Numbered from the stretch's first letter, positions 41,986 through 51,126 are shown. The stretch: 64,000 nucleotides of DNA from Alkalihalobacillus sp. AL-G (GCF_030643805.1 NZ_CP094656.1:3844001-3908000); one strand, 5' to 3'. Notes: generated by a model not told the origin, from the sequence alone. A program made the numbers and translations.

Positions 41986-44208
41986 ATGAATAATAACAAG
42001 TACACGTCCTCATTAAATTCGATTCTGACCGTAAACACTGACATTTCATCGATTAATGACCTGAACAGCCCATATGAACAGAAGGACTACATGAAGGATA
42101 GCCTCATGTTTTTAATAGAACAAAACGGGTCGTCCTTTCGATATATCAGTTGTCAGGGGCAATTACTAGAAAAGTTCGGGTATGAATTCGATGCATTGGA
42201 TGGCAAAACGTTAGAAGAATGCTACTCTTACGAATTCGCGACACGTAGAGCTTCGTCATTTAAGCAAGCCTGGGAAGGGAATGCAGTAGCGTACGAAGAT
42301 GAATTGAATGGAGTGCCTTACCTCGGTGCTGTCTCTCCGGTATATGATGAAGCCGGAAACGTAAAGCAGCTTCAAGGATTTTGTTTCGACATTAGTGCAC
42401 AAAAAAAATCAGAACAACAGCTTAGAGAACGAGAGCATTACTTCCGGACTCTTTACAGGTATCATCCAGATGGCATTTTTACGCTCAATAAAAGAGGGCA
42501 TTTCATGTTCATGAACCCAGCAGGTGCACAAATGGCCGGGTATAAGAGCAAAGAACTAGCACAAAAACATTTTCTTCCTTTAATCGCTCCAGAGGAAAGA
42601 AGCAATGCAAAAATTTATTTTAAACGTGCAAGTGAGGGGCACGTCTTAAACTTTGAGACGACAATCCTACATAAAAATGGGTCGCGACTACCTGTCCAGG
42701 TCACCAATATACCGATAATGATCGATGACACTATCCATAGCATTTACGGGATTGTAAAGGATTTGACGAAGCATAAGGAATATGAAAAAGAGCTTAGTTT
42801 TGTCAAGGACCGACTATCAGCAACGATTCAACATTCAGCAGATGCCATCGCCATTTTTGATATGAACGATCGACTTATCAATGTAAATCCAACCTTTGAA
42901 AGCTTTTACGGATGGAAAGCAGAGGAATTAATCGGATATTTTGTCCGGCATATCCCTATTGAAATGAAGGAATCGTATTATAGCTTGGTGGAGAATGTTA
43001 AAAAGGGCACGAAATATACAGGTATTGAAACGATTCGAATGCGGAAGGATGGTTCTCGCTTCTACGTTGGGATTACAATGTTCCCGCTTGAGGATGAAAA
43101 TGGCAAGATCATCGGCTACTCAACAGTTGCACGGGACATCAACGCTCAAAAGCTTGCGCAGGAGGCACTTCGGGAAAGCAATGAACATTACCGTATCATA
43201 ACAGAAAATACACTTGATTTGATCAGTGTCTTTAATAGGGATGGAATGTTACTTTATGCTTCCCCATCTCACGAAACGATCCTTGGATATGACACGGCCA
43301 ATTTTAAAACCAGTGACCTGAAGGCGGCGATTCATCCAGATGATTTGCCTGCTGTCAAAGAGACGTTTAAAGAGATGATCATACGAAAGGATTCATGTAA
43401 GGTTGATTTTCGTGTCCAACATGCGGACGGACATTGGCTATGTATCGAAAGTCTCGGAATGTCCGTATTGAATAGTAACGGTGAAGTTGAATCCTTTGTC
43501 GCGATTTCGCGTGATATAACCGACCGCAGACAGACAGAGGACTTTTTGCGCAAATCCGAAAAACTAACCGTACTAGGTCAGCTTGCTGCAGGAATCGCTC
43601 ATGAGATTCGAAATCCACTTACTTCTCTAAAGGGATTCACTCATATTTTAAAAGCAAAATCGTCAGAGGAGGATATGGAATATTTCAAGATCATGTTATC
43701 CGAGCTGGACCGGATCAACACGATCGTTGGGGAATTTATGATGCTTGCGAAACCACAACCGAGAAATGTTAAGGCGAACAACTTGAATCAACTGCTCACA
43801 GAAGTTGTCGCACTCCTTGAGGCTCAAGCGAACCTTCATAGTGTTGAGGTTTCTTTGGAATCCAGTCCATTACCAGAACAACATTGTGAAGCAGACCAGC
43901 TGAAGCAAGTGTTTATAAACATTATGAAAAATGCAATTGAATCGATGGAATCGGGTGGTGGAACACTTACAATCTGGACCGAAAAGACGGACGATTGTAT
44001 TAAGATCCATTTTAGCGATGAAGGATGCGGAATTCCGGAAGAAAAGCAAGCCCAGATCGGTGAACCATTTTATACGACCAAAGAAAAAGGGACGGGGCTC
44101 GGGATGATGATCTGCTCTAAAATCATTGAAAATCATAACGGGAAAATTGAGATCGACAGCAAGGTGAACGAGGGTACAACGGTAACGATTCGACTCCCGA
44201 TACGGTGA
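41986..44208 (+). CDS. Multi-PAS sensor histidine kinase (sporulation-kinase-like, KinA/KinE type)
   Basis: Soluble kinase of 740 residues without membrane segments. Four PAS/PAC units occupy about 35-140, 145-265, 270-395 and 400-515; the second to fourth begin YFRTLYRYHPDGIF, RLSATIQHSADAIAIF and HYRIITENTLDLISVF. The HisKA domain has AGIAHEIRNPLTSLKGF with phospho-acceptor His539; the ATPase domain shows NIMKNAIES, DEGCGIP and GTGLGM. The H-box and soluble PAS architecture resemble kinases that phosphorylate Spo0F, which is encoded 15 kb away; the near-perfect SigH promoter fits a sporulation phosphorelay role. It is a plus-strand insertion in an otherwise minus-strand ywl block and is not in the B. 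subtilis locus. Confidence 0.93.
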   Translation: MNNNKYTSSLNSILTVNTDISSINDLNSPYEQKDYMKDSLMFLIEQNGSSFRYISCQGQLLEKFGYEFDALDGKTLEECYSYEFATRRASSFKQAWEGNAVAYEDELNGVPYLGAVSPVYDEAGNVKQLQGFCFDISAQKKSEQQLREREHYFRTLYRYHPDGIFTLNKRGHFMFMNPAGAQMAGYKSKELAQKHFLPLIAPEERSNAKIYFKRASEGHVLNFETTILHKNGSRLPVQVTNIPIMIDDTIHSIYGIVKDLTKHKEYEKELSFVKDRLSATIQHSADAIAIFDMNDRLINVNPTFESFYGWKAEELIGYFVRHIPIEMKESYYSLVENVKKGTKYTGIETIRMRKDGSRFYVGITMFPLEDENGKIIGYSTVARDINAQKLAQEALRESNEHYRIITENTLDLISVFNRDGMLLYASPSHETILGYDTANFKTSDLKAAIHPDDLPAVKETFKEMIIRKDSCKVDFRVQHADGHWLCIESLGMSVLNSNGEVESFVAISRDITDRRQTEDFLRKSEKLTVLGQLAAGIAHEIRNPLTSLKGFTHILKAKSSEEDMEYFKIMLSELDRINTIVGEFMMLAKPQPRNVKANNLNQLLTEVVALLEAQANLHSVEVSLESSPLPEQHCEADQLKQVFINIMKNAIESMESGGGTLTIWTEKTDDCIKIHFSDEGCGIPEEKQAQIGEPFYTTKEKGTGLGMMICSKIIENHNGKIEIDSKVNEGTTVTIRLPIR

Positions 44209-44380
44209 TCGATCCAAAAAGGAGGGGGCTGACTCAAAAGAGAAATCCCTTCAAATTGTTTCAGTCTTCTTACCATTGCAAGAAGTTTTATATAATTGAT
44301 GGTAAATTCAAGTTATAAGTGCAAATTCTTATTTAAGGAAGTGTTTACGGCCATTAATTAAAGGGAAAATGGAGGTTTCT

Positions 44381-44450
44381 CGTGTAACTTAGATTTTTCT
44401 CGTGTAACTCGGTTTTTTCTCGTGTAACACATGCTTTTGGCGTGTAACTT
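44381..44450. repeat. Four 20-bp tandem repeats
   Basis: CGTGTAAC occurs at 44381, 44401, 44421 and 44441, exactly 20 bp apart, mostly preceded by TTTTTCT or TTTTGG. On the minus strand the unit reads GTTACACGAGAAAAA. Confidence 0.9.
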
Positions 44451-44460
44451 GAACCATTAA

Positions 44461-44501
44461 GGGGGGACTGACGAGTTTTGAGTCAGCCCCCTCCCCTTTT
44501 T
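44461..44501 (+). terminator. Terminator for the kinase gene
   Basis: Hairpin GGGGGaCTGAC...GTCAGCCCCC followed by TCCCCTTTTT on the plus strand, 250 nt after the kinase stop. In the other direction it may also end ywlC transcription. Confidence 0.65.
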
Positions 44502-44531
44502 ATAATATGCAAACGGTTCATTCGTACCGAA

Positions 44532-45581
44532 CTATTCCTGTGTAAGCACCTTATTTCCGGCTGCCTTTAGCAATCGGTTCATCAACGCTTCTCCAATTCC
44601 CTCATCAGGGTATATTTCGGCAAGAATTACTTCAGTAGTCGTATCATCGAACGAACGCAGCTGATGGTAGATTTGCTGAGCAATCCAATCGATTCGTTGA
44701 TTGGAGCCCACTCGACGAACTTCATCTGCGGTCAGTTGATCCGCTAACTCGTCACTGACGAGAATTCCGACCTTTTTCCCTTCTGATTGGTGCTGGTTGA
44801 TCACTCCTTGAAAAAAGTCACGTTCACCATCAACTAGATAAAGCGGTGCATCCGGAGCATAGTGCGTATATTTCATGCCTGGGGACTTGGGCACTTGCTT
44901 TTCTTCAAGTAAAGCCCTGTCCCATTCAACGTGATCGACAACATTTTCAAGCTGTGCCTTCGTTATTCCTCCTGGTCTTAAAATCGTTACCGTCTCTCCG
45001 ATCACTTCCACAACAGTAGACTCGAGGCCAACACCGGTCTTTCCTCCGTCAATGATCCCTTTAATCCGACCATTCAAATCACGATAAACGTGCTCGCCCC
45101 TTGTCGGACTTGGTTTGCCTGACCGGTTTGCACTTGGAGCAGCTAACGGAAATCCTGCCGCATCGATTAATGCAAGTGCGATAGGGTGATCCGGCATGCG
45201 AACTCCAACTGTTGCCAATCTGGCAGTCGTTCGTTCTGCAATGGCATCGCTTTTCGGTAACACGATCGTCAATGGACCAGGCCAGAATGCATTCATTAAG
45301 CTTTCAGCAGTTCTTTCCCACGTGGACGCTGCTTGCTTTAATTGTTCAAGACGAGAGATGTGGACAATCAACGGATTATCACTCGGTCTTCCTTTTGCTG
45401 AAAAGATTTTTTCAATCGCATCGTTCGAGCACGCATCTGCTCCAAGACCATAGACAGTTTCGGTCGGAAATGCGATCACCTCACCTTCTCTTATCCACAT
45501 CGCTGCTTCTTGTATTGCTTGATTTCCTGCTAGGTTATCCACATTATCCACATTCCATTTATGAGTTATCAACTGATCCAT
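44532..45581 (-). CDS. ywlC: L-threonylcarbamoyladenylate synthase (Sua5/YwlC)
   Basis: Makes threonylcarbamoyl-AMP for the t6A37 modification of ANN-decoding tRNAs. 349 residues: YrdC domain (about 20-210) with PTETVYGLGADA and KGRPSDNPLIVHI, then the Sua5 C-terminal domain (about 240-340) joined by a linker with KSPGMKYTHYAPDAPLYL. The N-terminal codons contain repeated GTGGATAA, which are DnaA boxes rather than a coding constraint (see DnaA cluster). AAGGAG lies 11 nt before the ATG. Confidence 0.96.
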   Translation of the reverse strand: MDQLITHKWNVDNVDNLAGNQAIQEAAMWIREGEVIAFPTETVYGLGADACSNDAIEKIFSAKGRPSDNPLIVHISRLEQLKQAASTWERTAESLMNAFWPGPLTIVLPKSDAIAERTTARLATVGVRMPDHPIALALIDAAGFPLAAPSANRSGKPSPTRGEHVYRDLNGRIKGIIDGGKTGVGLESTVVEVIGETVTILRPGGITKAQLENVVDHVEWDRALLEEKQVPKSPGMKYTHYAPDAPLYLVDGERDFFQGVINQHQSEGKKVGILVSDELADQLTADEVRRVGSNQRIDWIAQQIYHQLRSFDDTTTEVILAEIYPDEGIGEALMNRLLKAAGNKVLTQE

Positions 45582-45673
45582 GTGGGTAAGTACTCCTTTT
45601 CATTGCATAATATACGGCTATTTCCACAATTCACCCACAAGCGAATAAAAATTGTGGATAAACCTGTGGATAG
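45491..45673. promoter_or_regulatory. DnaA-box cluster at ywlC
   Basis: Perfect TTATCCACA at 45491-45499, 45535-45543 and 45544-45552 (two directly abutting), perfect complement TGTGGATAA at 45653-45661, and a one-mismatch box TGTGGATAG at 45665-45673. Five boxes in 183 bp span the 5' end of ywlC and its upstream region. I recall that the ywlC locus is one of the DnaA-binding clusters in B. subtilis, so this looks like a conserved replication-control or DnaA-regulated site. Confidence 0.82.
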
Positions 45674-46117
45674 CTATTGAACTAGGGTTAAGCTCCGTTT
45701 CATAACCGCAATTTGTTCCCTGTCATATTGTTGTAGATGCGGGCTGGCTAAAAGACCCTTAGGAACATGCTCATAAGGGGTCTGCGTAAACCCGAGTGTG
45801 TGAAAAATCGAGGTTACTCTCGTTAACAAATAGACCGTTTCGATTCCTTGTTGTTCCGCGTGTTTAAGTACAGAGGTCAATAGACGAAGCAGCAATTCTT
45901 CAGATGAATAGTCCTTATCCAATACGAGTGAGCGGATTAATCCGTTTTTCCCATAGCGTTCTAATCCTACTGTTCCAGCCATCTTCTTTTTGTCTGTTTC
46001 AAGAATTATGAAAGATTGAACACAATGCTCAATCCCTTCACTGGAAAGACCGGCCTGTGCTACGAACTGTTTGATGGACGGGGCATCGGTCGGTTCCGCT
46101 ACACGAAACGACAGCAT
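45674..46117 (-). CDS. ywlB: GNAT family N-acetyltransferase (YwlB-like)
   Basis: Protein of 147 residues with GNAT features: N-terminal FRVAEPTDAPSIKQFVAQAG, core strand MAGTVGLERYGKNGLIRSLVLD and AEQQGIETVYLLTRVTSIFHTLGF in the acceptor/CoA part. Position between spoIIR and ywlC matches ywlB. The substrate is unknown; the similarity is to the ArgA-like amino-acid N-acetyltransferase branch. The stop codon lies within the DnaA-box region. Confidence 0.85.
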   Translation of the reverse strand: MLSFRVAEPTDAPSIKQFVAQAGLSSEGIEHCVQSFIILETDKKKMAGTVGLERYGKNGLIRSLVLDKDYSSEELLLRLLTSVLKHAEQQGIETVYLLTRVTSIFHTLGFTQTPYEHVPKGLLASPHLQQYDREQIAVMKRSLTLVQ

Positions 46118-46233
46118 CTCATCCTCTCCTTTCTAGCAATTCTACTCTATTCTATGAGCGGGGAGAAGAGATTATCCCATTTTTATTGAAAACTATGGGG
46201 AAATTCTTTACCTTTAGAAAAAGGAATCTAGCA

Positions 46234-46884
46234 TTACGCAAATAGATTCCCTACCTTGGACATAAGTGATTGAAAGAAGTCAACAACGAAGAATTTGACT
46301 TCAGGCTCTTCTTCAACAACGGATGCCTGCTGCTCTACAGACTTCGAATCAGGCTGGTCATCGGTTTGAACAGCATCGCCATTTTCAAAATCTAAAAAGC
46401 AGAGTGGTGGAAATAATACGCACCACCAATTTGCACCGAGCCCCTCTCCTAATGTAATCAATACTGCCTCATATTCTCCTGCAGGATACACATATTCTCC
46501 GTAAAGCTTTGTCGGAAATGGTACGGTACCGAATTCAACCGAAAACGTGTCTTGCAAACCTAACTCTATAAGGGATTTCTCAACAATTGTATTGATTTGC
46601 GGTAGCTCGCGCTTGATGATCTTTCGTGCTTCTTCAAGCGATTCAATTCCGTAGACCCATTCCGTGATCTGTTCATTCACGCGATCGCGAATCAGTCTCT
46701 TTATCTTTTGATCTTCTGAAGATCCGCTGTCTGCGAGAATCCGTAAGCGAATCGAATCCTCAGGTATTTTCTGGTCAGCTGTAATGCTATTAAATGAGGC
46801 ATTCGCGACCTTAATTTGAGTTTCATAGAATACGACCATTACGATTAAAGTTAATAAGAATAATATAAGTCCTTTTCGTTTCAT
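46234..46884 (-). CDS. spoIIR: Stage II sporulation protein R (SpoIIR)
   Basis: Secreted forespore signal that triggers processing of pro-SigE by SpoIIGA in the mother cell. 216 residues: signal-anchor (LILFLLTLIVMVVFYETQI), then the conserved block IPEDSIRLRILADSGSSEDQ and LGEGLGANWWCVLFPPLCFL. A linker and a hydrophobic C-terminus (KFFVVDFFQSLMSKVGNLF) follow. The leader carries a DnaA box and the promoter matches SigF. Confidence 0.95.
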   Translation of the reverse strand: MKRKGLILFLLTLIVMVVFYETQIKVANASFNSITADQKIPEDSIRLRILADSGSSEDQKIKRLIRDRVNEQITEWVYGIESLEEARKIIKRELPQINTIVEKSLIELGLQDTFSVEFGTVPFPTKLYGEYVYPAGEYEAVLITLGEGLGANWWCVLFPPLCFLDFENGDAVQTDDQPDSKSVEQQASVVEEEPEVKFFVVDFFQSLMSKVGNLFA

Positions 46885-46887
46885 CCT

Positions 46888-46896
46888 TTATCCACA
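46888..46896. promoter_or_regulatory. DnaA box in the spoIIR leader
   Basis: Perfect TTATCCACA only 4 bp upstream of the spoIIR ATG, overlapping the ribosome-binding region and lying 15 bp downstream of the SigF -10. Confidence 0.6.
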
Positions 46897-46911
46897 CCCT
46901 TCTTGTTAAAC

Positions 46912-46940
46912 AGTGTGGACGCCGAAACGCAAATTTATAC
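46912..46940 (-). promoter_or_regulatory. SigF promoter of spoIIR
   Basis: Minus strand GTATA (46936-46940), 15-nt spacer, GTCCACACT (46912-46920). Spacing and the GnCCACAnT core are the same as for spoIIQ. Confidence 0.78.
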
Positions 46941-46976
46941 TATCAATCTATCTTTTTTAAAAATAAGTGGAAGCGC

Positions 46977-47128
46977 GAGGATACCTCCACCGGAACTCTT
47001 CTCGAAACCGTCCTCATGAACCCGCTTTGAGGACACTTCCACTGGATTTCTGCTCGAAACTGTCCTCATAAACCCGCTCTTGAGGACACTTCCACCGGAT
47101 TTCTGCTCGAAACTGTCCTCATAAGGGC
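46977..47128. repeat. Three 52-53-bp tandem repeats, second family
   Basis: GAGGAYAC occurs at 46977, 47029 and 47082 (spacing 52 and 53). Each unit reads GAGGACACTTCCACYGGA, then CTGCTCGAAAC, TGTCCTCAT and AACCCGCT; GAGGACA and TGTCCTC form a dyad. The last unit is truncated after TGTCCTCATAA. The array lies between the spoIIR promoter and the prmC stop. Confidence 0.92.
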
Positions 47129-47135
47129 AATGCTT

Positions 47136-47999
47136 TTACATTATTAGCCCTGTCACGATTCGCTCCTTGCCGTTAATATCCGTTATGATTTCAATCTGCA
47201 CGCGGTCACCGAACGTTTTCTTGAGCATATCGCCTACTGTTCTCGCTTGATCGTACCCTACTTCAAAAGCGATCAATGCTTTTTCACCGATTACAGACGG
47301 AATTTCATCCATCAACCTTTTGTAAAAATGATACCCATCCTTTCCACCGACGAGAGCACGAACTGGTTCGTGCTCTCGGACGATCGACGAAAGGGTCTCT
47401 ATTTCTGCCTCTGGAATGTATGGAGGGTTTGAAACAATGACATCAAAGCGCTCCTTCGTGTTTTGAAAAGGCTGTAACAGATCTCCGTTTACCCAACGGA
47501 CGTCTGCCTGTAAGTGTTGGCTGTTTTCAGCGGCAACCTCCAAGGACGCTTTTGCAATATCGACCCCGGTAACCTTGAGTTTTGGGTTTTCAAGCTTAAG
47601 CGTAACCGCAATCGCTCCGCTTCCTGTTCCGATATCGACCACATTCAATGGTTTATTCGAAAAATTCGCTTGAATCCGTTCGAGGACCGCATAAACGAGT
47701 TCTTCTGTTTCAGGGCGCGGGATCAGCACGTCAGAATTCACGAGAAAGGTCCGACCATAAAATTCTTCATACCCGATAATGTATTGGACTGGAACTCCAT
47801 TTGCATGCTGTTTAATCATTCGATTGAATTGATCAAGCTGGACTTCATTCAGAGGGAGATCCAGCTTTGCAAGCAATTCGCTGCGTTTCTTTTTAAGAAT
47901 ATGACCAAGCAATAGTTCAGCTGCCCTCGGCTCTTTTTTTTCTTTTTTTAAAAAAGAAGAAGCCCGGCTCAGGGCTTCACTCACCATCATGTTGTTCAT
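47136..47999 (-). CDS. prmC: Release factor glutamine N5-methyltransferase
   Basis: SAM-dependent enzyme that methylates the Gln of the GGQ motif of RF1/RF2. 287 residues: N-terminal helical domain, then VVDIGTGSGAIAVTL (SAM loop) and the catalytic VSNPPYIPEAE motif. It overlaps the prfA stop (TAATG), so enzyme and substrate are cotranslated. Confidence 0.97.
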   Translation of the reverse strand: MNNMMVSEALSRASSFLKKEKKEPRAAELLLGHILKKKRSELLAKLDLPLNEVQLDQFNRMIKQHANGVPVQYIIGYEEFYGRTFLVNSDVLIPRPETEELVYAVLERIQANFSNKPLNVVDIGTGSGAIAVTLKLENPKLKVTGVDIAKASLEVAAENSQHLQADVRWVNGDLLQPFQNTKERFDVIVSNPPYIPEAEIETLSSIVREHEPVRALVGGKDGYHFYKRLMDEIPSVIGEKALIAFEVGYDQARTVGDMLKKTFGDRVQIEIITDINGKERIVTGLIM

Positions 48000-49069
48000 T
48001 ATTCTCCAACCTGCTTCATTGCATTGGTCTGTTCTTCGAGGATCAATGCATCAATAAATTCGTCTACTTTTCCTTGTAAAATCTGATCGAGCTTTTGAAT
48101 CGTAAGGCCAATTCGGTGATCGGTCACACGATTTTGCGGGAAGTTGTACGTACGGATCCGCTCTGAACGGTCACCAGTTCCAACTGCCGACTTACGGCTT
48201 GCAGCGTATTCATCCATCGCTTCCTGTTGGAATTTGTCATAAATACGAGCGCGAAGTACCTTCATCGCTTTATCCTTGTTCTTTATCTGCGACTTTTCAT
48301 CCTGACATGAAACGACGGTTCCTGTTGGTACGTGTGTTAAACGAACCGCTGACATCGTTGTATTTACGCTCTGACCCCCAGGTCCACTGGATGCAAACGT
48401 GTCAACGCGAATATCTTTTTCATGGATATCGACTTCGACCTCTTCCGCTTCAGGAAGAACCGCAACTGTAGCTGTCGACGTATGGATTCGACCACCAGAT
48501 TCAGTTGACGGAACACGCTGGACGCGGTGAGCACCGTTTTCGTATTTTAGCTTCGAATACGCACCTTGACCATTGATCATGAAAATGATTTCTTTATAGC
48601 CGCCAAGCTCTGTATAGCTTGCTTCAATAATTTCCGTTTTCCAGCCCTGGACTTCGGCATAGCGGCTGTACATTTTATAAAGATCGGCTGCGAACAATGC
48701 CGCTTCGTCTCCACCTGCTGCCCCGCGAATTTCGATAATAACGTTCTTGTCATCATTCGGGTCCTTCGGTAGAAGTAAGACCTTTAATTGCTGCGAGAGC
48801 TCTTCATGGCGTTCTTTTAGCTCGGAAAGTTCCATTTTTACCATTTCCCGCATGTCCGCGTCGAGCTTTTCTTCAAGCATTTGCTCAGCGCCTTCGAGTT
48901 CTTCGCTTACATTTTTATATTCACGGTACGTTGTTACGGTGTCTTCAAGGTCCGACTGTTCCTTTGAATACTCGCGCAGTTTTTTCGTATCGCTGATTAC
49001 ATCTGGATCACTCAACAATTCGTTCAGTTTTTCATAACGATCTTCTAACGATTCTAATCGTTCTAACAC
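47999..49069 (-). CDS. prfA: Peptide chain release factor 1
   Basis: Terminates translation at UAA and UAG. 356 residues: codon-recognition motif PST within [17 protein letters not shown] and the peptidyl-hydrolysis motif GGQ in [12 protein letters not shown]. Normal length. It is followed directly by prmC. Confidence 0.98.
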   Translation of the reverse strand: MLERLESLEDRYEKLNELLSDPDVISDTKKLREYSKEQSDLEDTVTTYREYKNVSEELEGAEQMLEEKLDADMREMVKMELSELKERHEELSQQLKVLLLPKDPNDDKNVIIEIRGAAGGDEAALFAADLYKMYSRYAEVQGWKTEIIEASYTELGGYKEIIFMINGQGAYSKLKYENGAHRVQRVPSTESGGRIHTSTATVAVLPEAEEVEVDIHEKDIRVDTFASSGPGGQSVNTTMSAVRLTHVPTGTVVSCQDEKSQIKNKDKAMKVLRARIYDKFQQEAMDEYAASRKSAVGTGDRSERIRTYNFPQNRVTDHRIGLTIQKLDQILQGKVDEFIDALILEEQTNAMKQVGE

Positions 49070-49324
49070 ACCCGTTCACCATCCCACTCAATGTTCCTGC
49101 TAAATTTTATACAAAATCAAACGGCGACACCTTTTGGATGCCCCTATTATCGTTTTTTAAAAAAGTTGCTTAACATTCACATTATAGTATACGACTCACA
49201 AAGCGTCAAAGACCATTATCGAATGGAAGTATCTTTCGGGCATTTGCTATAGTACGTCGAAGCCTGGGATCAGAGCGCTGAACCACTACTAAAAAGCACA
49301 TTAAAACGAATATTTGCTATCCGG

Positions 49325-49654
49325 CTAGATTTTCGCGTTCACTTTAATTTTCTGGTAATCTGGCCGGCACTGGTTCATGCGAATTTCCGCTGTCAATGAA
49401 TCAATCACTGTTTTCTCGTCAGTCACAAGGCTAAAAACATATGAGGATGTCGCAAAGTGTCCAAAGAAATGGGTACATCCTTTAAATCGCTTTGTTTCAC
49501 CTGCTGTGCCACTTGGTCGATAAGGTACGATAAAGTTTCCGATACCTTCATAGATCGGATCAAGTGGCTCTGATTTCAGGCGTTTTACTAAGGCTGGCAG
49601 GTTATCCGGATCAGAGGCGCTCCATTCCGGTCCATTTGCATCTATGTATAACAT
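49325..49654 (-). CDS. Conserved-looking hypothetical protein, 109 residues
   Basis: Small soluble protein beginning [20 protein letters not shown], with a central aromatic/Gly segment ([17 protein letters not shown]) and a basic C-terminus. I do not recognise a family and see no signal peptide or membrane segment. The ATG at 49654 is chosen over a longer frame because AAGGGGG lies upstream. It is divergent from the flavoprotein gene, with 140 bp between the starts. Confidence 0.6.
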   Translation of the reverse strand: MLYIDANGPEWSASDPDNLPALVKRLKSEPLDPIYEGIGNFIVPYRPSGTAGETKRFKGCTHFFGHFATSSYVFSLVTDEKTVIDSLTAEIRMNQCRPDYQKIKVNAKI

Positions 49655-49794
49655 GTACAAAAAACCCCCTTCATGTTCAATGTTTCGTACAACTTCCAGC
49701 TTTAATGAGTGTATATTATAAGAACAGGGATAAAGGAATACTATATAAGTATCCAATAAAACTTTTAGATCGGAAAGGAATCGTGATCAGAGAC

Positions 49795-51126
49795 ATGCGC
49801 TACGTTATTATCGGTGGAGATGCTGCTGGAATGAGTGCAGCGATGCAGATTGTTCGAAATGAACCGAATGCACAAATCACTACACTTGAAAAAGGCGGGA
49901 TTTATTCCTATGGCCAGTGCGGACTTCCGTATGTGATCAGCGGGGTAATTCCCGAAGCAGAGGATTTGATTGCTCGGGATGTTGAAACGTTTCGCTCAAA
50001 ATACGGAATCGATGCCAAAACCTATCATAGAGTACAGAGTGTCGATACGGAAAAGAAAACAGTCAGTGGAACCAACACTAGGTCTGGAGATGCTTTTACA
50101 TATGAGTACGATCGATTGCTTGTTGCAACAGGTGTACGCCCTGTTATGCCTGATTGGAACGGACGTGATCTATCCGGGATTCATATGCTGAAGACGATTC
50201 CGGATGCGAAAGCGATTATGGGCGATCTCGACCACGATGTTGAGCAGGTGACGATCATCGGCGGTGGCTATATCGGTCTTGAAATGGCGGAATGCTTCAT
50301 TCATGCAGGTAAAAAGGTTCGACTGATTGAGCGTAACGAGCAGGTTGCAAAGATTTTTGATCCAGACATGGCTGCCTATATTCATGATGAGGCGGAAAAA
50401 TATGAGATTGAGCTTTGTTTTAAGGAACAAGTGGAAGGCTTTGAAGGTAATGACCGAGTTGAATACGTTGTAACAGATCAGCAGAAGTATGCGACGGACC
50501 TTGTCCTTATAGCAGTGGGTGTCACTCCGAATACAGATTTTCTAAAAGACACTCCTATTTTAGTGAACGAACGCGGTGTTGTGGTCGTCAATACGTATAT
50601 GCAAACCAACGTTGTCGATGTCTACGCAGCCGGAGACTGTGCAACCCATTACCATAGGGTTAAACAGACCAATGACCATATTCCGCTCGGTACAACCGCA
50701 AACAAGCAAGGTCGAATTGCGGGGCAGAACATGATCAATCGGGCTAAAACGTTTCAAGGTATCGTCGGAACGTCAGTCCTTAAGTTCATGGATCTTACAT
50801 TAGGGCGAACCGGGCTTTCGGAGCGTGAGGCTAAAGAATTGAACCTGCCTTATGATACGGTGAAAATCAAGTCAAAAGACATTGCAGGGTATTATCCTGG
50901 CGCCGAGAAGCTTCACGTCAAACTCTTATACAATACAGAAAACCAGCGTGTACTCGGCGGTCAATTCATCGGAAAGCACGGTGTCGATAAGCGAGTTGAC
51001 GTCTTGGCAATGGCGCTTTTTCATGAAATGACCATACCCGACCTTGAGGACCTCGACCTAAGCTACGCTCCACCGTACAATGGTGTGTGGGACCCGATCC
51101 AGCAAGCAGCTCGGCGAGCGAAGTAA
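49795..51126 (+). CDS. cdr: CoA-disulfide reductase-like FAD/NAD(P)-dependent oxidoreductase
   Basis: Flavoprotein of 443 residues in the single-cysteine branch of the disulfide reductase family. N-terminal FAD motif [14 protein letters not shown], active Cys42 in [16 protein letters not shown](P)H site [18 protein letters not shown]-contact [12 protein letters not shown], and the C-terminal [10 protein letters not shown] loop whose Tyr is catalytic in CoA-disulfide reductases. It probably keeps coenzyme A reduced in a low-glutathione bacillus. The start is ambiguous: GTG at 49783 is close to AAAGGA, whereas ATG 49795 gives the usual family N-terminus and is used here. Confidence 0.9.
   Translation: MRYVIIGGDAAGMSAAMQIVRNEPNAQITTLEKGGIYSYGQCGLPYVISGVIPEAEDLIARDVETFRSKYGIDAKTYHRVQSVDTEKKTVSGTNTRSGDAFTYEYDRLLVATGVRPVMPDWNGRDLSGIHMLKTIPDAKAIMGDLDHDVEQVTIIGGGYIGLEMAECFIHAGKKVRLIERNEQVAKIFDPDMAAYIHDEAEKYEIELCFKEQVEGFEGNDRVEYVVTDQQKYATDLVLIAVGVTPNTDFLKDTPILVNERGVVVVNTYMQTNVVDVYAAGDCATHYHRVKQTNDHIPLGTTANKQGRIAGQNMINRAKTFQGIVGTSVLKFMDLTLGRTGLSEREAKELNLPYDTVKIKSKDIAGYYPGAEKLHVKLLYNTENQRVLGGQFIGKHGVDKRVDVLAMALFHEMTIPDLEDLDLSYAPPYNGVWDPIQQAARRAK

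Larger units (their letters stand above)
44216..44501. repeat. 286-bp block bounded by a 24-26-bp inverted repeat
   Basis: Left arm 44216-44239 and right arm 44476-44501 are reverse complements apart from a 2-nt insertion; both contain GGGGGCTGACTCAAAA or its complement. The block lies between the convergent kinase and ywlC genes and contains the four 20-bp repeats. The right arm can alternatively form a local hairpin with 44461-44472. Confidence 0.85.
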
